From: Sinomonas sp. R1AF57
Lineage (GTDB): Bacteria; Actinomycetota; Actinomycetes; Actinomycetales; Micrococcaceae
Direction of reading: 5' to 3'
Length of the DNA: 64,000 bases
Assembly: GCF_002224485.1 (NCBI RefSeq)
Contig: NZ_CP022463.1
Location: forward strand, 2,048,239 to 2,112,238
A model generated the notes under the pieces. The model saw only the letters and a list, made by a program, of their open reading frames with translations. It searched no databases and was not told the origin of the DNA. Made by a program: the position numbers and the translations under genes. Positions 7,690-15,792 of this stretch are shown piece after piece. How positions within the stretch are numbered: position 1 is the stretch's first letter; each line of letters begins with the position of its first letter.

Positions 7690-10600
7690 TCAGAGCTCCT
7701 CCGCCGTCCCCACGACCGAGAGGCTCGACCCGCTCCGGCCCTTGGCAACGCGGATCTGGGCGGCGATCCGCTGCTTGAGCTCGGGGACGTGGCTCACGAG
7801 CCCGACGACTCGGCCGCCCGCCCTGAGCCCCTCGATGGAATCCATGACCTGCTCGAGAGCCTGCTCGTCGAGGCTTCCGAACCCCTCGTCGACGAAGAGC
7901 GTCTCGATGTCTATGCCGCCGGCCTCCTGCTGGACGACGTCTGCGAGCCCCAGGGCGAGGGCGAGGGACGCCATGAAGGACTCCCCTCCGGACAGGGTCG
8001 ACGGGTCCCGCCGCTGCCCCGTCCACCCGTCGACGACCTCGAGCCCGAGGCCCGACGCGGCGCCGCGCGCCGCGAGCGCGTCACTGTGCTCGAGGCTGAA
8101 GCGCCCGTCGCTCATGGTGGCCAGCCGCTCGGTGGCTGCCGCTGCCACCTGTTCGAGCCGCGCGGCCAGGACGTAGGTGTGCAGGGACATCCGCAGAGTG
8201 TTCTCGCCCTGCCCGCGGAGCGTGCGGGCCAGACCGCCGAGCATGTCGGCGCGGTCCCTGTGCCGTGCGAGGGCCGGAACGAGGTCCTCGAACGCTGCGA
8301 GGAGCCTCGCGCACCGGTCTCCAGACGCCTCGGCACGGTCGGCGGCGCGGGTCGCTGCCTCGAAGCGGGCCTCGGCAGCGGCCGCCGCAGCCCGGCAGGC
8401 ATCAAGCTGCTCGCGGGTGGCGGCGCGGCCCTCGGACTCCTCGCGGACCGCACGGTTCACCGCGGCCGAGGCGAAGAGGCCCGCGAGGTGGTCGTGTTCG
8501 GCCTCGTGCGCGCGGATGGCCTCTTCGAGCGCTCGGGCGTGCGCGGCGGGCAGCAGCGCGGCGCGGGCCGCCGCCTCGTCGGGGAAGGAGGAATCGGCGA
8601 GTGCGGAGTGGAGCCGCTCGAGTGCACGGCCCCTCGCCTGCTCGGCCTGCTCATGGCGGACCAGCGAGTGTTCGAGCGCATCGAGCGTCCTGGCCCTGGC
8701 GGCGACGTCGGCCTGCCGCGCCGCAAGCGTCGCATGGCCTCCTCGCCATTCCTGCACGTCGGCGCGGAGCCGGCGCACCTGGGCCCCGAGGAGTTCCATC
8801 GCCTCCTCCGCACGGGCGTGCTGGGTCCGCGCGCCGTCAAGCGCGTCGTGGGCCGCGGCACGCCGGACGGCAAGGTCGGCGAGACGTGCTTCGGCCGTGG
8901 CGCGCGCTGCCTCGGCCTCGGCCGCGGCCTCGACCCTTCCGATGCACTCCCCGAGGACCCGTGCCGCCTTGTCGGGGTCGGTGGCCCCTCCCCTAGCGTC
9001 CACCCCCGCGAGCAGTGCGCGGGCTTCGGCGAGTGCCTCACGGGCACGCCGTTCATCCTCGGCCGCGAGTTCCGCGGCATCGGCCGCCGACCGCTCGGCG
9101 TCGACGAGCTTGAGGGGGTCCTCGGCGCCTCTCGCGGGCGCCGGGTGGTCGGTGGACCCGCACACGGGACACGCACCGCCGTCATCCAGCTGGGCGGCCA
9201 GCTCGGCCGCCGTGTGGTTGAGCCGCCTCTCGCGCAGTGCGAGCCACTCCTCCTTCGCGTCGAGCGCCGCAGAACGCGCACGCCCGTGCTCTCCCTCGGC
9301 GGCGCCGAGGCGCCTCGTCGCCTCCGCGTGCTCTTCGACAGCGCGCACGACGGCGCGCGCGGCCTCTTCCTCGAATCTGGCGACGGCGAGGCCGGCCGCG
9401 AGCGGCTCGAGCCGGGTACGCTCCGCCTCCAGCTCGTCGAGCTCGGCCGCCAGCCGCGCGAGGGCAGCCTGCGCCCGACCTGCCTCGGCGTCCAGCCCCG
9501 ATCGTTCTGTCCCGGCGCGGGCGAGGCGGACCTCGAGTCCGGCCAGCTCCCCTTCGGCGGGGACCCTCTCGGCAAGCACTGCCGCCTCTGACGCCGCAGC
9601 CGCGGCCGCAGCCCGCACGGCGGCGACGGATGGAAGCGCCTTCGCCGCATAGTCGGGCGCCGACGCTGGCCCGGACCCGGCGGTCTGCGGCGTCGAGGCC
9701 GGGCTGGACTCCGCGTCCGCAGCCGCCTCACCCGCCCATCCGGCGGCGTGGGCAGCCTCAAGTGCCGCGGCAGCCTCCTCGAGCGCCCGCTGCGACTCGG
9801 CGGCGGTCTCATCGGCGTCGGTGAACAGGGCCGCGAGCTGCGCTGCGGCTCGGTGGCCCGAGTGGGCCGCGAGGCGGGCCTCCTGCCCGGCGGCGTCGGC
9901 CTCCCACTCGTCCCGGCGCTGCCTCGCCACGGCGAGTTCCGCCGCGTCCTCGAGCGATCTCTCGGCCTCGCCGACCTGCCGGCGGGCGAGCTCACGGGCA
10001 GCCTTCGCCTCCTCGGCCTCGGCCGCGGCTTCCCGTCGCCGCTCCGCCAACGCATGTCGGGCCCAGGCGAAGCGCCCCAGCGCGCTCCCGGTGTCGAGAG
10101 CAGCTCCGGCGCCGGGTGCGAATCCTGCCGAGGAGAGGCCAGCGGTTCCCCCGGAAACCGGCGTGCCGTCGGACGCCTGGACGATGCCGGCGGCCTCGGC
10201 CTCCGCCTCCAGCTGGGAGAGGATCCCGGCGGCGTCCCGTTCGGCCGATTCGGCCGCCGAACGTGCCTGCTGCGCGAGGAGGGCGGCCTCGGCTTCGACG
10301 TCCGCGAACTTCCCGGTGCCGAAGAGCTTCTCGAGCAGTTCGACCCGCTCCGAGGCCTTGGACCGCAGGAACGAGGCGAACTCGCCCTGGGGAAGCAGCA
10401 CGACGCGCGTGAACTGTTCCCTGGCCATCCCCAGCACCTCACCCAGGAGCGCTCCCGCCTCGTCGTTTCGGGCGGTCAGGGCATGCCATTCTCCGTCGAC
10501 GCGCTCCCTCAGGTGGGTGGATGCCTTCTGGACCGACCATCCGCTCGACGCGCGTGCACTGGGCTTGGACCACTCCGGGGTCCGGCGGACCTCGAACCGC

Positions 10601-10863
10601 CGGCCCTGCGCCGTGAACTCGAGCAGGACCGAAGGCTCGGCGTCCGCTGCTGCGTGGTGGCTCTTGATCGCCTTGCTGCCGAGACGGGCCCCGGGAAGGC
10701 TGCCGTACAGGGCAAAGCACACGGCATCGAGGACGCTCGTCTTGCCCGCGCCGGTCGGCCCATTGAGCAGGAAGATGCCCTGGGCCGCGAGCGCGTCGAA
10801 GTCGATGGCCTCCCGCTGGGCGAACGGCCCGAACGCTGTGACCTCGAGGCGGTGAATCCTCAC
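7690..10863 (-). CDS. sbcC: Exonuclease SbcCD, ATPase subunit SbcC
   Basis: A 1057-residue Rad50-like SMC-type ATPase, the partner of SbcD in a nuclease that opens DNA hairpins and processes blocked ends. Walker A G-P-T-G-A-G-K-T-S is near residue 36. Long Ala/Glu/Arg-rich coiled coils follow, with the zinc hook C565-P-V-C568 in the middle. The ABC signature T-L-S-G-G-E is near 953 and Walker B T-L-F-V-D-E-G-F-G near 988. The GTG start overlaps the sbcD stop by 4 nt (GTGA), implying translational coupling. All catalytic motifs are intact. Confidence 0.95.
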   Translation of the reverse strand: MRIHRLEVTAFGPFAQREAIDFDALAAQGIFLLNGPTGAGKTSVLDAVCFALYGSLPGARLGSKAIKSHHAAADAEPSVLLEFTAQGRRFEVRRTPEWSKPSARASSGWSVQKASTHLRERVDGEWHALTARNDEAGALLGEVLGMAREQFTRVVLLPQGEFASFLRSKASERVELLEKLFGTGKFADVEAEAALLAQQARSAAESAERDAAGILSQLEAEAEAAGIVQASDGTPVSGGTAGLSSAGFAPGAGAALDTGSALGRFAWARHALAERRREAAAEAEEAKAARELARRQVGEAERSLEDAAELAVARQRRDEWEADAAGQEARLAAHSGHRAAAQLAALFTDADETAAESQRALEEAAAALEAAHAAGWAGEAAADAESSPASTPQTAGSGPASAPDYAAKALPSVAAVRAAAAAAASEAAVLAERVPAEGELAGLEVRLARAGTERSGLDAEAGRAQAALARLAAELDELEAERTRLEPLAAGLAVARFEEEAARAVVRAVEEHAEATRRLGAAEGEHGRARSAALDAKEEWLALRERRLNHTAAELAAQLDDGGACPVCGSTDHPAPARGAEDPLKLVDAERSAADAAELAAEDERRAREALAEARALLAGVDARGGATDPDKAARVLGECIGRVEAAAEAEAARATAEARLADLAVRRAAAHDALDGARTQHARAEEAMELLGAQVRRLRADVQEWRGGHATLAARQADVAARARTLDALEHSLVRHEQAEQARGRALERLHSALADSSFPDEAAARAALLPAAHARALEEAIRAHEAEHDHLAGLFASAAVNRAVREESEGRAATREQLDACRAAAAAAEARFEAATRAADRAEASGDRCARLLAAFEDLVPALARHRDRADMLGGLARTLRGQGENTLRMSLHTYVLAARLEQVAAAATERLATMSDGRFSLEHSDALAARGAASGLGLEVVDGWTGQRRDPSTLSGGESFMASLALALGLADVVQQEAGGIDIETLFVDEGFGSLDEQALEQVMDSIEGLRAGGRVVGLVSHVPELKQRIAAQIRVAKGRSGSSLSVVGTAEEL

Positions 10864-12023
10864 GACGACACCTCGGCCAGCCGGACAGCCTCGAGGATCT
10901 CGTCGAGCGCGGCGGCTTCGTCCTCGCTCGGGCCCCGCTGGCGGACGTGGTCGAGGAAGCCGCAGCAGACGCCGAGATCGGAGGTCGCCGCGGCGAGCTT
11001 CGAGCTGTAGCTCGCCTCCTCGCGCCGCGTGCCTCCCTCCGGCTCGAACGCCAGCCCGACCGTGAGCGGAAACCGTTCGCGCAGGCGCTCCATCGCCCGC
11101 GCGGGCCGCTCGGCGTCAGTCAAGGTCACGTGGCAGTACGCATCCTCGGCATGGCCGTGCTCGGTGCCTGAGAGCAGGTCGTCGAGGGCACCGCGCAGCA
11201 CCGCCAGCCGATGCCTGGTGGGCCAGCCCACCGGTTCCACGCCCTCTATCCCGGCCGGCCCGACGTCGAGCATCCAGCCGCCCTTGGCCTGCCTTGCCTC
11301 CGAGAAGGAGTAGGCCAGCGGCGAACCCGAGTACCGGATGGAGGGCGAGAGCTCCTGCCGCCCGTGCAGGTGGCCCAGGGCAACGTAGTCGAAGCCGTCG
11401 AACGCGGCGAGCGGCACGACGTCGAGGCCGCCGACGGAGAGGGCCCGCTCGCTGTCCGACGCAGCCCCGCCGCCGGCGAAGGTGTGCGCCATGACGACGG
11501 AGTGGACAGTGCCGGCGGCCCGCCGTTCGGCGAGATCCGCGCGGACGAGGGAGAGCGCGGCCTCGGTCACCGACCCGTGCGTGGGCGATGCGACGCCGAG
11601 GGACTCGGCGACGAGGCGCGGCTCGAGGTACGGCAGCGCGTAGACGGCGACCCGGGCGCCCCCCGCAAGCGGGAGCAGGACCGGTGAGCCGATCTGCGCG
11701 ACTCGGGTCCGCAGGTGCACGCCGCCCCGCTCGAGCAGGCTCGCGGCGAAGCCCAGACGCACCGCGGAATCATGGTTGCCGCTGCTGATGACCACCTGGG
11801 CGCCGGCCTCCGTGAGCCGCACGAGGGTACGGTCGAGGAGGTCCACGACGTCGACCGCCGGCAGGGCGCGGTCGTAGACATCGCCCGCGACGAGCACCGC
11901 TTCGACGCGCTCCTGGACGACGGTCGCCACGAGGCCGTCGAGCCACTCTGCCTGCGCCGCGAGCATGCCGACCCCGTGGAACGATCGGCCCAGATGCCAG
12001 TCCGAGGTGTGCAGGATCTTCAT
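10860..12023 (-). CDS. sbcD: Exonuclease SbcCD, nuclease subunit SbcD
   Basis: A 387-residue Mre11-type metallophosphoesterase. Metal-binding motifs are in order: D-W-H-L-G (residues 8-12), G-D-V-Y-D, S-G-N-H-D, M-A-H-T-F and G-H-L-H. The C-terminal capping and DNA-binding region follows. The start is ATG 12023, where the canonical M-K-I-L-H-T-S-D-W-H begins. A TAGCGT box 7 nt upstream suggests a leaderless message, and the longer open frame to 12509 is Arg/Pro-rich noise antisense to the aquaporin gene. First gene of a two-gene operon with sbcC. Confidence 0.95.
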   Translation of the reverse strand: MKILHTSDWHLGRSFHGVGMLAAQAEWLDGLVATVVQERVEAVLVAGDVYDRALPAVDVVDLLDRTLVRLTEAGAQVVISSGNHDSAVRLGFAASLLERGGVHLRTRVAQIGSPVLLPLAGGARVAVYALPYLEPRLVAESLGVASPTHGSVTEAALSLVRADLAERRAAGTVHSVVMAHTFAGGGAASDSERALSVGGLDVVPLAAFDGFDYVALGHLHGRQELSPSIRYSGSPLAYSFSEARQAKGGWMLDVGPAGIEGVEPVGWPTRHRLAVLRGALDDLLSGTEHGHAEDAYCHVTLTDAERPARAMERLRERFPLTVGLAFEPEGGTRREEASYSSKLAAATSDLGVCCGFLDHVRQRGPSEDEAAALDEILEAVRLAEVSS

Positions 12024-12030
12024 GGACGGG

Positions 12031-12036
12031 ACGCTA
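12031..12036 (-). promoter_or_regulatory. -10 box for leaderless sbcDC transcript
   Basis: TAGCGT on the minus strand, 7 nt before ATG 12023, with no Shine-Dalgarno in between. Confidence 0.55.
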
Positions 12037-12117
12037 TCGGGTGGCTCCGACATTTCTCGACGCGCCCCGCCCTGCACGCGTGGGCCGGGCACGGAAGCGC
12101 GCGCAAGCCCACGGCCG

Positions 12118-13149
12118 TCAGCGGTTCTTGTCGAAGAAGTCCCGAGCGTCGTCGTCGGGCGAGGACGCGCCCTCGGCCGGCCCGGCCGTGCCCGAACCGG
12201 AAGGCTGGGGGCGCGCCTCCGCCGTCGCCGACCCGGCCGGGACATCCCCGGCGCTGCGGGCAGCGGCGGGTGCGTCGGTTGCCTCGTCGCCGGCCTCCGC
12301 CTCGGCGGCCTCCGTGTCGGCGATCGCTGCACCGGCCACGGCCGCATGATCAGCGCGCGTGGCCCGGGCCGTGGCGTCGTCGAGTGCCCCCGCCGTGGCG
12401 CCGTGGAGGTCCTCGGAGGACCCGAAGCCGCGGAAGATGAGACCGGTGAGGGCGGCGCCGAGGATGGGGGCTGCCCAGAAGATCCAGAGCTGGCCGATCG
12501 CCGAGGCATCGGCGAAGATGACCGTGGCGGTCGACCGGGCCGGGTTGAGCGAGGCGTTCGTGATCGGGGCGAGCGCCTGGATGAGGATCGCGAGGCCGAA
12601 GCCGATGGCCCAGGGAGCCATGCCCTTGGCTGCGCGCCTGCTCGTCGCGAAGAGGACGATCGCGACGAACACGGCCGAGGCCGTGACCTCCGCGAGCAGG
12701 CCCGCCGCGAGCGGGAACGCGTTGGGCGAGTGGTCGTCGACGCCGTTGGACAGCTGCGTGAAGATCGTCGAGACGTTGGTCAGGTTCGGCAGGGTGCGAA
12801 CGAGGACCCACAGGACGAGGGAGCCCAGGGCTCCGCCGACGAGCTGCGCGGCGATGTAGCCGGGGACGAGGCGCCAGTTCGTGCGTCCCGCGACGGCGAG
12901 GCCGACCGTCACAGCGGGGTTGAAGTGGCCGCCGGAGATGTGGCCGACCGCGGCGATGCCGACGGCGAAGCTGAGGCCGAACGCGAGCGAGGTGGGCAGC
13001 GGGGCTGCGGACGGGTTGCCGAACAGGGCAACGCCGAGCGCGCCGAAGATCAGGAGGAACGTGCCGAAGGCCTCGGCGACGAGCTTCGCCACGGCGCCGT
13101 ACTCGGCCGGAGCCTTGGCAGCCGCAGGGGTGGCCACGCTGGTGGTCAT
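12118..13149 (-). CDS. aqpZ: Aquaporin Z-like MIP channel with long acidic tail
   Basis: A 343-residue MIP-family channel. Both pore half-helices carry intact NPA motifs (H-F-N-P-A-V near 77-79, L-N-P-A-R-S near 202-204) with the following selectivity-filter Arg 205. Glycerol-facilitator features (Asp after the second NPA) are absent, so water is the likely substrate. About 100 residues of Ala/Asp/Glu/Ser-rich low-complexity sequence follow the last membrane span, and the end is acidic (D-D-D-A-R-D-F-F-D). E. coli AqpZ has no such tail. Start chosen at ATG 13149 with AGAGGA about 9 nt upstream rather than the in-frame codon at 13188. Confidence 0.9.
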   Translation of the reverse strand: MTTSVATPAAAKAPAEYGAVAKLVAEAFGTFLLIFGALGVALFGNPSAAPLPTSLAFGLSFAVGIAAVGHISGGHFNPAVTVGLAVAGRTNWRLVPGYIAAQLVGGALGSLVLWVLVRTLPNLTNVSTIFTQLSNGVDDHSPNAFPLAAGLLAEVTASAVFVAIVLFATSRRAAKGMAPWAIGFGLAILIQALAPITNASLNPARSTATVIFADASAIGQLWIFWAAPILGAALTGLIFRGFGSSEDLHGATAGALDDATARATRADHAAVAGAAIADTEAAEAEAGDEATDAPAAARSAGDVPAGSATAEARPQPSGSGTAGPAEGASSPDDDARDFFDKNR

Positions 13150-13231
13150 GGAGGAGTCCTCTTTCGTGGGGTTCGGGTTCAGTCTCACAGGGCACGGTCC
13201 GGACCGGGCCCGCGGGGGCCCGAAGTGAAGG

Positions 13232-13600
13232 TTACCGCTCGATGATGACCACAGCGATGGTGGCCCCGGCGAGCATCACGGCTCCCGCCGTCGCCCAGCG
13301 CAGCACGGAGGCGGGCGGCGCCGTGGTTCCGTGATGGAGCTCACGCGAACGGGCGTGCGCGCACAGCGCGAGGACGGCGGTGGAGACGGCGGCGGCGGCA
13401 ACGCACACGCCGAGCCCGATCGCATGCGCGGAACTGCCCTCACCCGCCCTCCCGAGCGCGAGGAACCACGCCCGCACCACCAGGACGTCGAGGACCATCA
13501 GGGCAAGGAGGGTCCGGCGCCAGGCGAGGGCCGTGCGCTCGGGCTGCAGGCCCGGGTCGCGCGCCTCTCCCCCGGCCCGGGGGGCCGCGGGAACGCTCAC
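13232..13600 (-). CDS. DUF202 family small membrane protein (second of pair)
   Basis: A 122-residue protein with L-Q-P-E-R-T-A-L-A-W-R-R-T near residue 20, the hallmark of the DUF202/YidH family, followed by three hydrophobic segments. Function unknown. Start is GTG 13600, which overlaps the stop of the upstream DUF202 gene by 4 nt (GTGA). A longer open frame runs upstream to 15397 but is antisense noise. The tandem pair probably forms a complex or heterodimer, which is inference. Confidence 0.8.
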   Translation of the reverse strand: MSVPAAPRAGGEARDPGLQPERTALAWRRTLLALMVLDVLVVRAWFLALGRAGEGSSAHAIGLGVCVAAAAVSTAVLALCAHARSRELHHGTTAPPASVLRWATAGAVMLAGATIAVVIIER

Positions 13601-13953
13601 CGGCGCATCAGGACGAGTACGGCGAACACGAAGGCGGCGATGGCCACCACGATGGTCATGCCGAGCATGACACGCGAGAAGGGCAGCTCGCGGCCGTGCC
13701 GCATGGCCTGCTCCGCGAGCGACCACCGGCGGTAGGCGTTGACGGCCAGGGCCGCCCCGACTCCGGCGAGGGCCACCGACAGCACGCCGCGCACGATCGC
13801 CGGCGCGATGTTCGGCGTGAGCTGGTCCAGGGCCACCGCACCGGCGAGGAGGGCGAGGGAGGTGCGCAGCCATGCGAGGAACGTGCGCTCGTTCGCGAGC
13901 GAGAAGCGGTAGTCGGGCGTCGAGCCCGTCTTCCGCCACGCTGGTTCCCGCAT
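13597..13953 (-). CDS. DUF202 family small membrane protein (YidH type)
   Basis: A 118-residue protein with F-S-L-A-N-E-R-T-F-L-A-W-L-R-T-S-L-A-L-L, the signature DUF202 segment, then three transmembrane helices. Start ATG 13953 (M-R-E-P-A-W) has AGGAGG about 6 nt upstream, a rare strong Shine-Dalgarno in this window. It is translationally coupled to a second DUF202 gene. Divergent from the ADP-ribosylglycohydrolase-like gene with a 109-bp gap. Function unknown. Confidence 0.85.
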   Translation of the reverse strand: MREPAWRKTGSTPDYRFSLANERTFLAWLRTSLALLAGAVALDQLTPNIAPAIVRGVLSVALAGVGAALAVNAYRRWSLAEQAMRHGRELPFSRVMLGMTIVVAIAAFVFAVLVLMRR

Positions 13954-14049
13954 GTCGCCTCCTGGATGTCCTCGCACTCCCGGCGCCGGCCGGCTCCCGT
14001 GAAGGATACCGTCCGCCGGACGCCGACGGCTGACGGGACGGCCAGCCGG

Positions 14050-14055
14050 TAGATT
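14050..14055 (+). promoter_or_regulatory. -10 box for leaderless transcript of the DraG-like gene
   Basis: TAGATT lies 7 nt before ATG 14063; no Shine-Dalgarno. Confidence 0.55.
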
Positions 14056-14062
14056 GGGCGGC

Positions 14063-15067
14063 ATGAGCGCCACCTCTGCGTCGTCCCGCATCCACGGGTG
14101 CCTCGTCGGCGCCGTCGTCGGCGAGGCTTCGGCCCTCGCCGGCCTCGCCGGGGCTCACGGCCGCGGCACCGGCCTCGAGCCCGGGCCCGGCCCTCTCGGC
14201 ATGGGGCCCGCCGGGCAGCTGACCCTGTTCACCGCCGACGGCCTCCTCGAGGCGATCGAGTGGGCGAACGACGGCGTGCACGCGGACGAGGCGGCGTGCG
14301 TCTGGCTCGCGTCGCTGAGATGGGTGTCGGGCCAGGGCGTTCCGCTGTCGCCGTCGGCCCCCGCCGCCCAGCCGAGGTGGCTCGACTCGCAGGAGGGCGT
14401 CCGCGTGCCCGCCGCCGCCCAGCCGGCGTGGGCCGTCTCGCTCGCGGGTGGCGAGATGGGCAGCACGGCGCGTCCGCTCGGTCTCGAGTTCGACGACGCC
14501 GGCGCCGCGGCGCACGCGGCTCCCTTCGGCCTCGTCCCCCATATCCCGGCCGCCGGGGTGCTCAAGATGAGCGCCGAGGGGGCGGCACTCACCCATGGGG
14601 CCCCGGTGGCGGTGCAGTCCGCGGTCGCGGTGGCCTCGTTCACCCACTTCCTCGCGCTCGGCGCGGACGCGCTCACGGCCCTCGGGTCGGCCCGTGCCCA
14701 GGTGGCCAGCCTCCGCTCTCCCGACGCGAAGGTCCTCGAGGCGCTCGACGCCGCGGTCCGCGAGGGCGTCGCGGGCGACGCCGCGGCCGCGCACGACGGC
14801 GACGCCTCCGTCGCGCTGCGGGCCGCCGCGGCCGCCGTGCTCGCCGCCGAGAGCGCCGTCCAGTCCGGAGACCGCCACGATGCGGCGTTCGCCACGGGTG
14901 TCGGCCTTGCTGCCGCGGCCGGGAGCGACGCGGCCGCAATCGCCGGGGCACTCCTGGGCACGCTGTGGGGGCGGGACTCGGTGACCGACGCGTGGTCGTC
15001 GAGGACAGCGGGGGTCGCGGCCGCCGATGGCCTCGCGGACCGGTTCGCGCGCCTCACGGGCGCCTAG
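14063..15067 (+). CDS. ADP-ribosylglycohydrolase superfamily protein, degenerate active site
   Basis: A 334-residue Ala-rich protein that follows the ADP-ribosylglycohydrolase (DraG) layout. It has an N-terminal R-I-H-G-C-L-V-G-A-V-V-G segment, a central A-A-P-F-G-L block, an A-L-T-H-G-A-P block and a C-terminal G-A-L-L-G segment. The residues that bind the two Mg ions in active members look changed: the usual GDALG is G-E-A-S-A, the TDDT block is T-A-D-G, and the C-terminal GxDxDT block is G-S-D-A-A-A. I therefore infer a catalytically weak or dead member that may bind ADP-ribose. Start chosen at ATG 14063 rather than TTG 14054 because of the TAGATT box 7 nt upstream. Confidence 0.65.
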   Translation: MSATSASSRIHGCLVGAVVGEASALAGLAGAHGRGTGLEPGPGPLGMGPAGQLTLFTADGLLEAIEWANDGVHADEAACVWLASLRWVSGQGVPLSPSAPAAQPRWLDSQEGVRVPAAAQPAWAVSLAGGEMGSTARPLGLEFDDAGAAAHAAPFGLVPHIPAAGVLKMSAEGAALTHGAPVAVQSAVAVASFTHFLALGADALTALGSARAQVASLRSPDAKVLEALDAAVREGVAGDAAAAHDGDASVALRAAAAAVLAAESAVQSGDRHDAAFATGVGLAAAAGSDAAAIAGALLGTLWGRDSVTDAWSSRTAGVAAADGLADRFARLTGA

Positions 15068-15113
15068 AACCGCCCAGCGGGCTGCCTCGGGCTGCTGCCG
15101 CGCCCCGGTCGCG

Positions 15114-15713
15114 CTACCTGGACCGGCGCTGCGCGATGTCGCTGCAGGCCTCGCAGACCGAGGCGGGGACCAGTCCTGCGAGCTGCAGACGGCCGAAGAT
15201 CCAGCACCCGAGGCAGAATCCGGCGAACGCCTCGAGGGACGCGGCCACGATGAGGACGGCGAGCGCGATCCATGCGCCGGCGGGCAGGCCGGCGGCGGCG
15301 AAGGCCACTGCGGCGCTCGAGACCGCGGCTCCGATGCCCTGGGCGAAGCGCTTGGGCGGTCCCGCGACGAGCTTGGCCGCCCCCAGGCGCGGGGCAATGA
15401 CGTGCACGGCGAGCCGGCCGGCCGGCGAATAGCGGGGGCCGCCGGCCACCCGGAGCCAGAATCCGAGCGCTATGGCCGACAGCGGCCAGTCCGCGCCCGT
15501 CGCGAGCCCGAGCACGAGGGCCAGCATGCTGAGGCAGACGACGATGCCGGCGGTCGAACGCGCCGCGTACTCGTTGACCGGGCTCGGGAACGCGAACGCG
15601 CGGCCGAGGACTCCTGGCCTGGCCGACGGCGCCTCGACGAAGAGGGCCGGCTCTGGCCCGGCGAACAGCGTGTCGACGGATCCGGCGCGCGAGGGGGCAG
15701 GGCCTTGGGTCAT
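15114..15713 (-). CDS. DUF4395 family membrane protein
   Basis: A 199-residue protein with F-P-S-P-V-N-E-Y-A-A-R near residue 45, the DUF4395 signature. About four hydrophobic segments follow, then the cysteine-containing C-L-G-C-W-I-F-G and a terminal C-E-A-C. The paired cysteines could be redox-active; in other actinobacteria DUF4395 genes often sit near thioredoxin or sulfurtransferase genes (from memory), but no such partner is adjacent here. Start at ATG 15713 is favoured over 15722 because TAGCAT lies 7 nt upstream. Convergent with the DraG-like gene. Confidence 0.75.
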   Translation of the reverse strand: MTQGPAPSRAGSVDTLFAGPEPALFVEAPSARPGVLGRAFAFPSPVNEYAARSTAGIVVCLSMLALVLGLATGADWPLSAIALGFWLRVAGGPRYSPAGRLAVHVIAPRLGAAKLVAGPPKRFAQGIGAAVSSAAVAFAAAGLPAGAWIALAVLIVAASLEAFAGFCLGCWIFGRLQLAGLVPASVCEACSDIAQRRSR

Positions 15714-15720
15714 GCCCTCC

Positions 15721-15726
15721 ATGCTA
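15721..15726 (-). promoter_or_regulatory. -10 box for leaderless DUF4395 transcript
   Basis: TAGCAT on the minus strand ends 7 nt before ATG 15713 (spacer GGAGGGC). Confidence 0.5.
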
Positions 15727-15792
15727 GGAACTGCCGGAGCAGGCCCCGAAGCAGTGTTGCGCCGCGTGACGCCCGCACCGGGATGCCGGGCC

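Noticed and set aside
12024-12509. N-terminal extension of SbcD
   Set aside because: Composition is Arg/Pro/Ser noise opposite the aquaporin tail; the canonical SbcD N-terminus begins exactly at 12023 with a -10 box before it.
13232-15397. 721-residue open frame on the minus strand
   Set aside because: Only its last 122 codons have protein-like composition (DUF202); the rest is Arg/Pro/Gly-rich antisense of the DraG-like gene, a usual artefact of GC-rich third positions.
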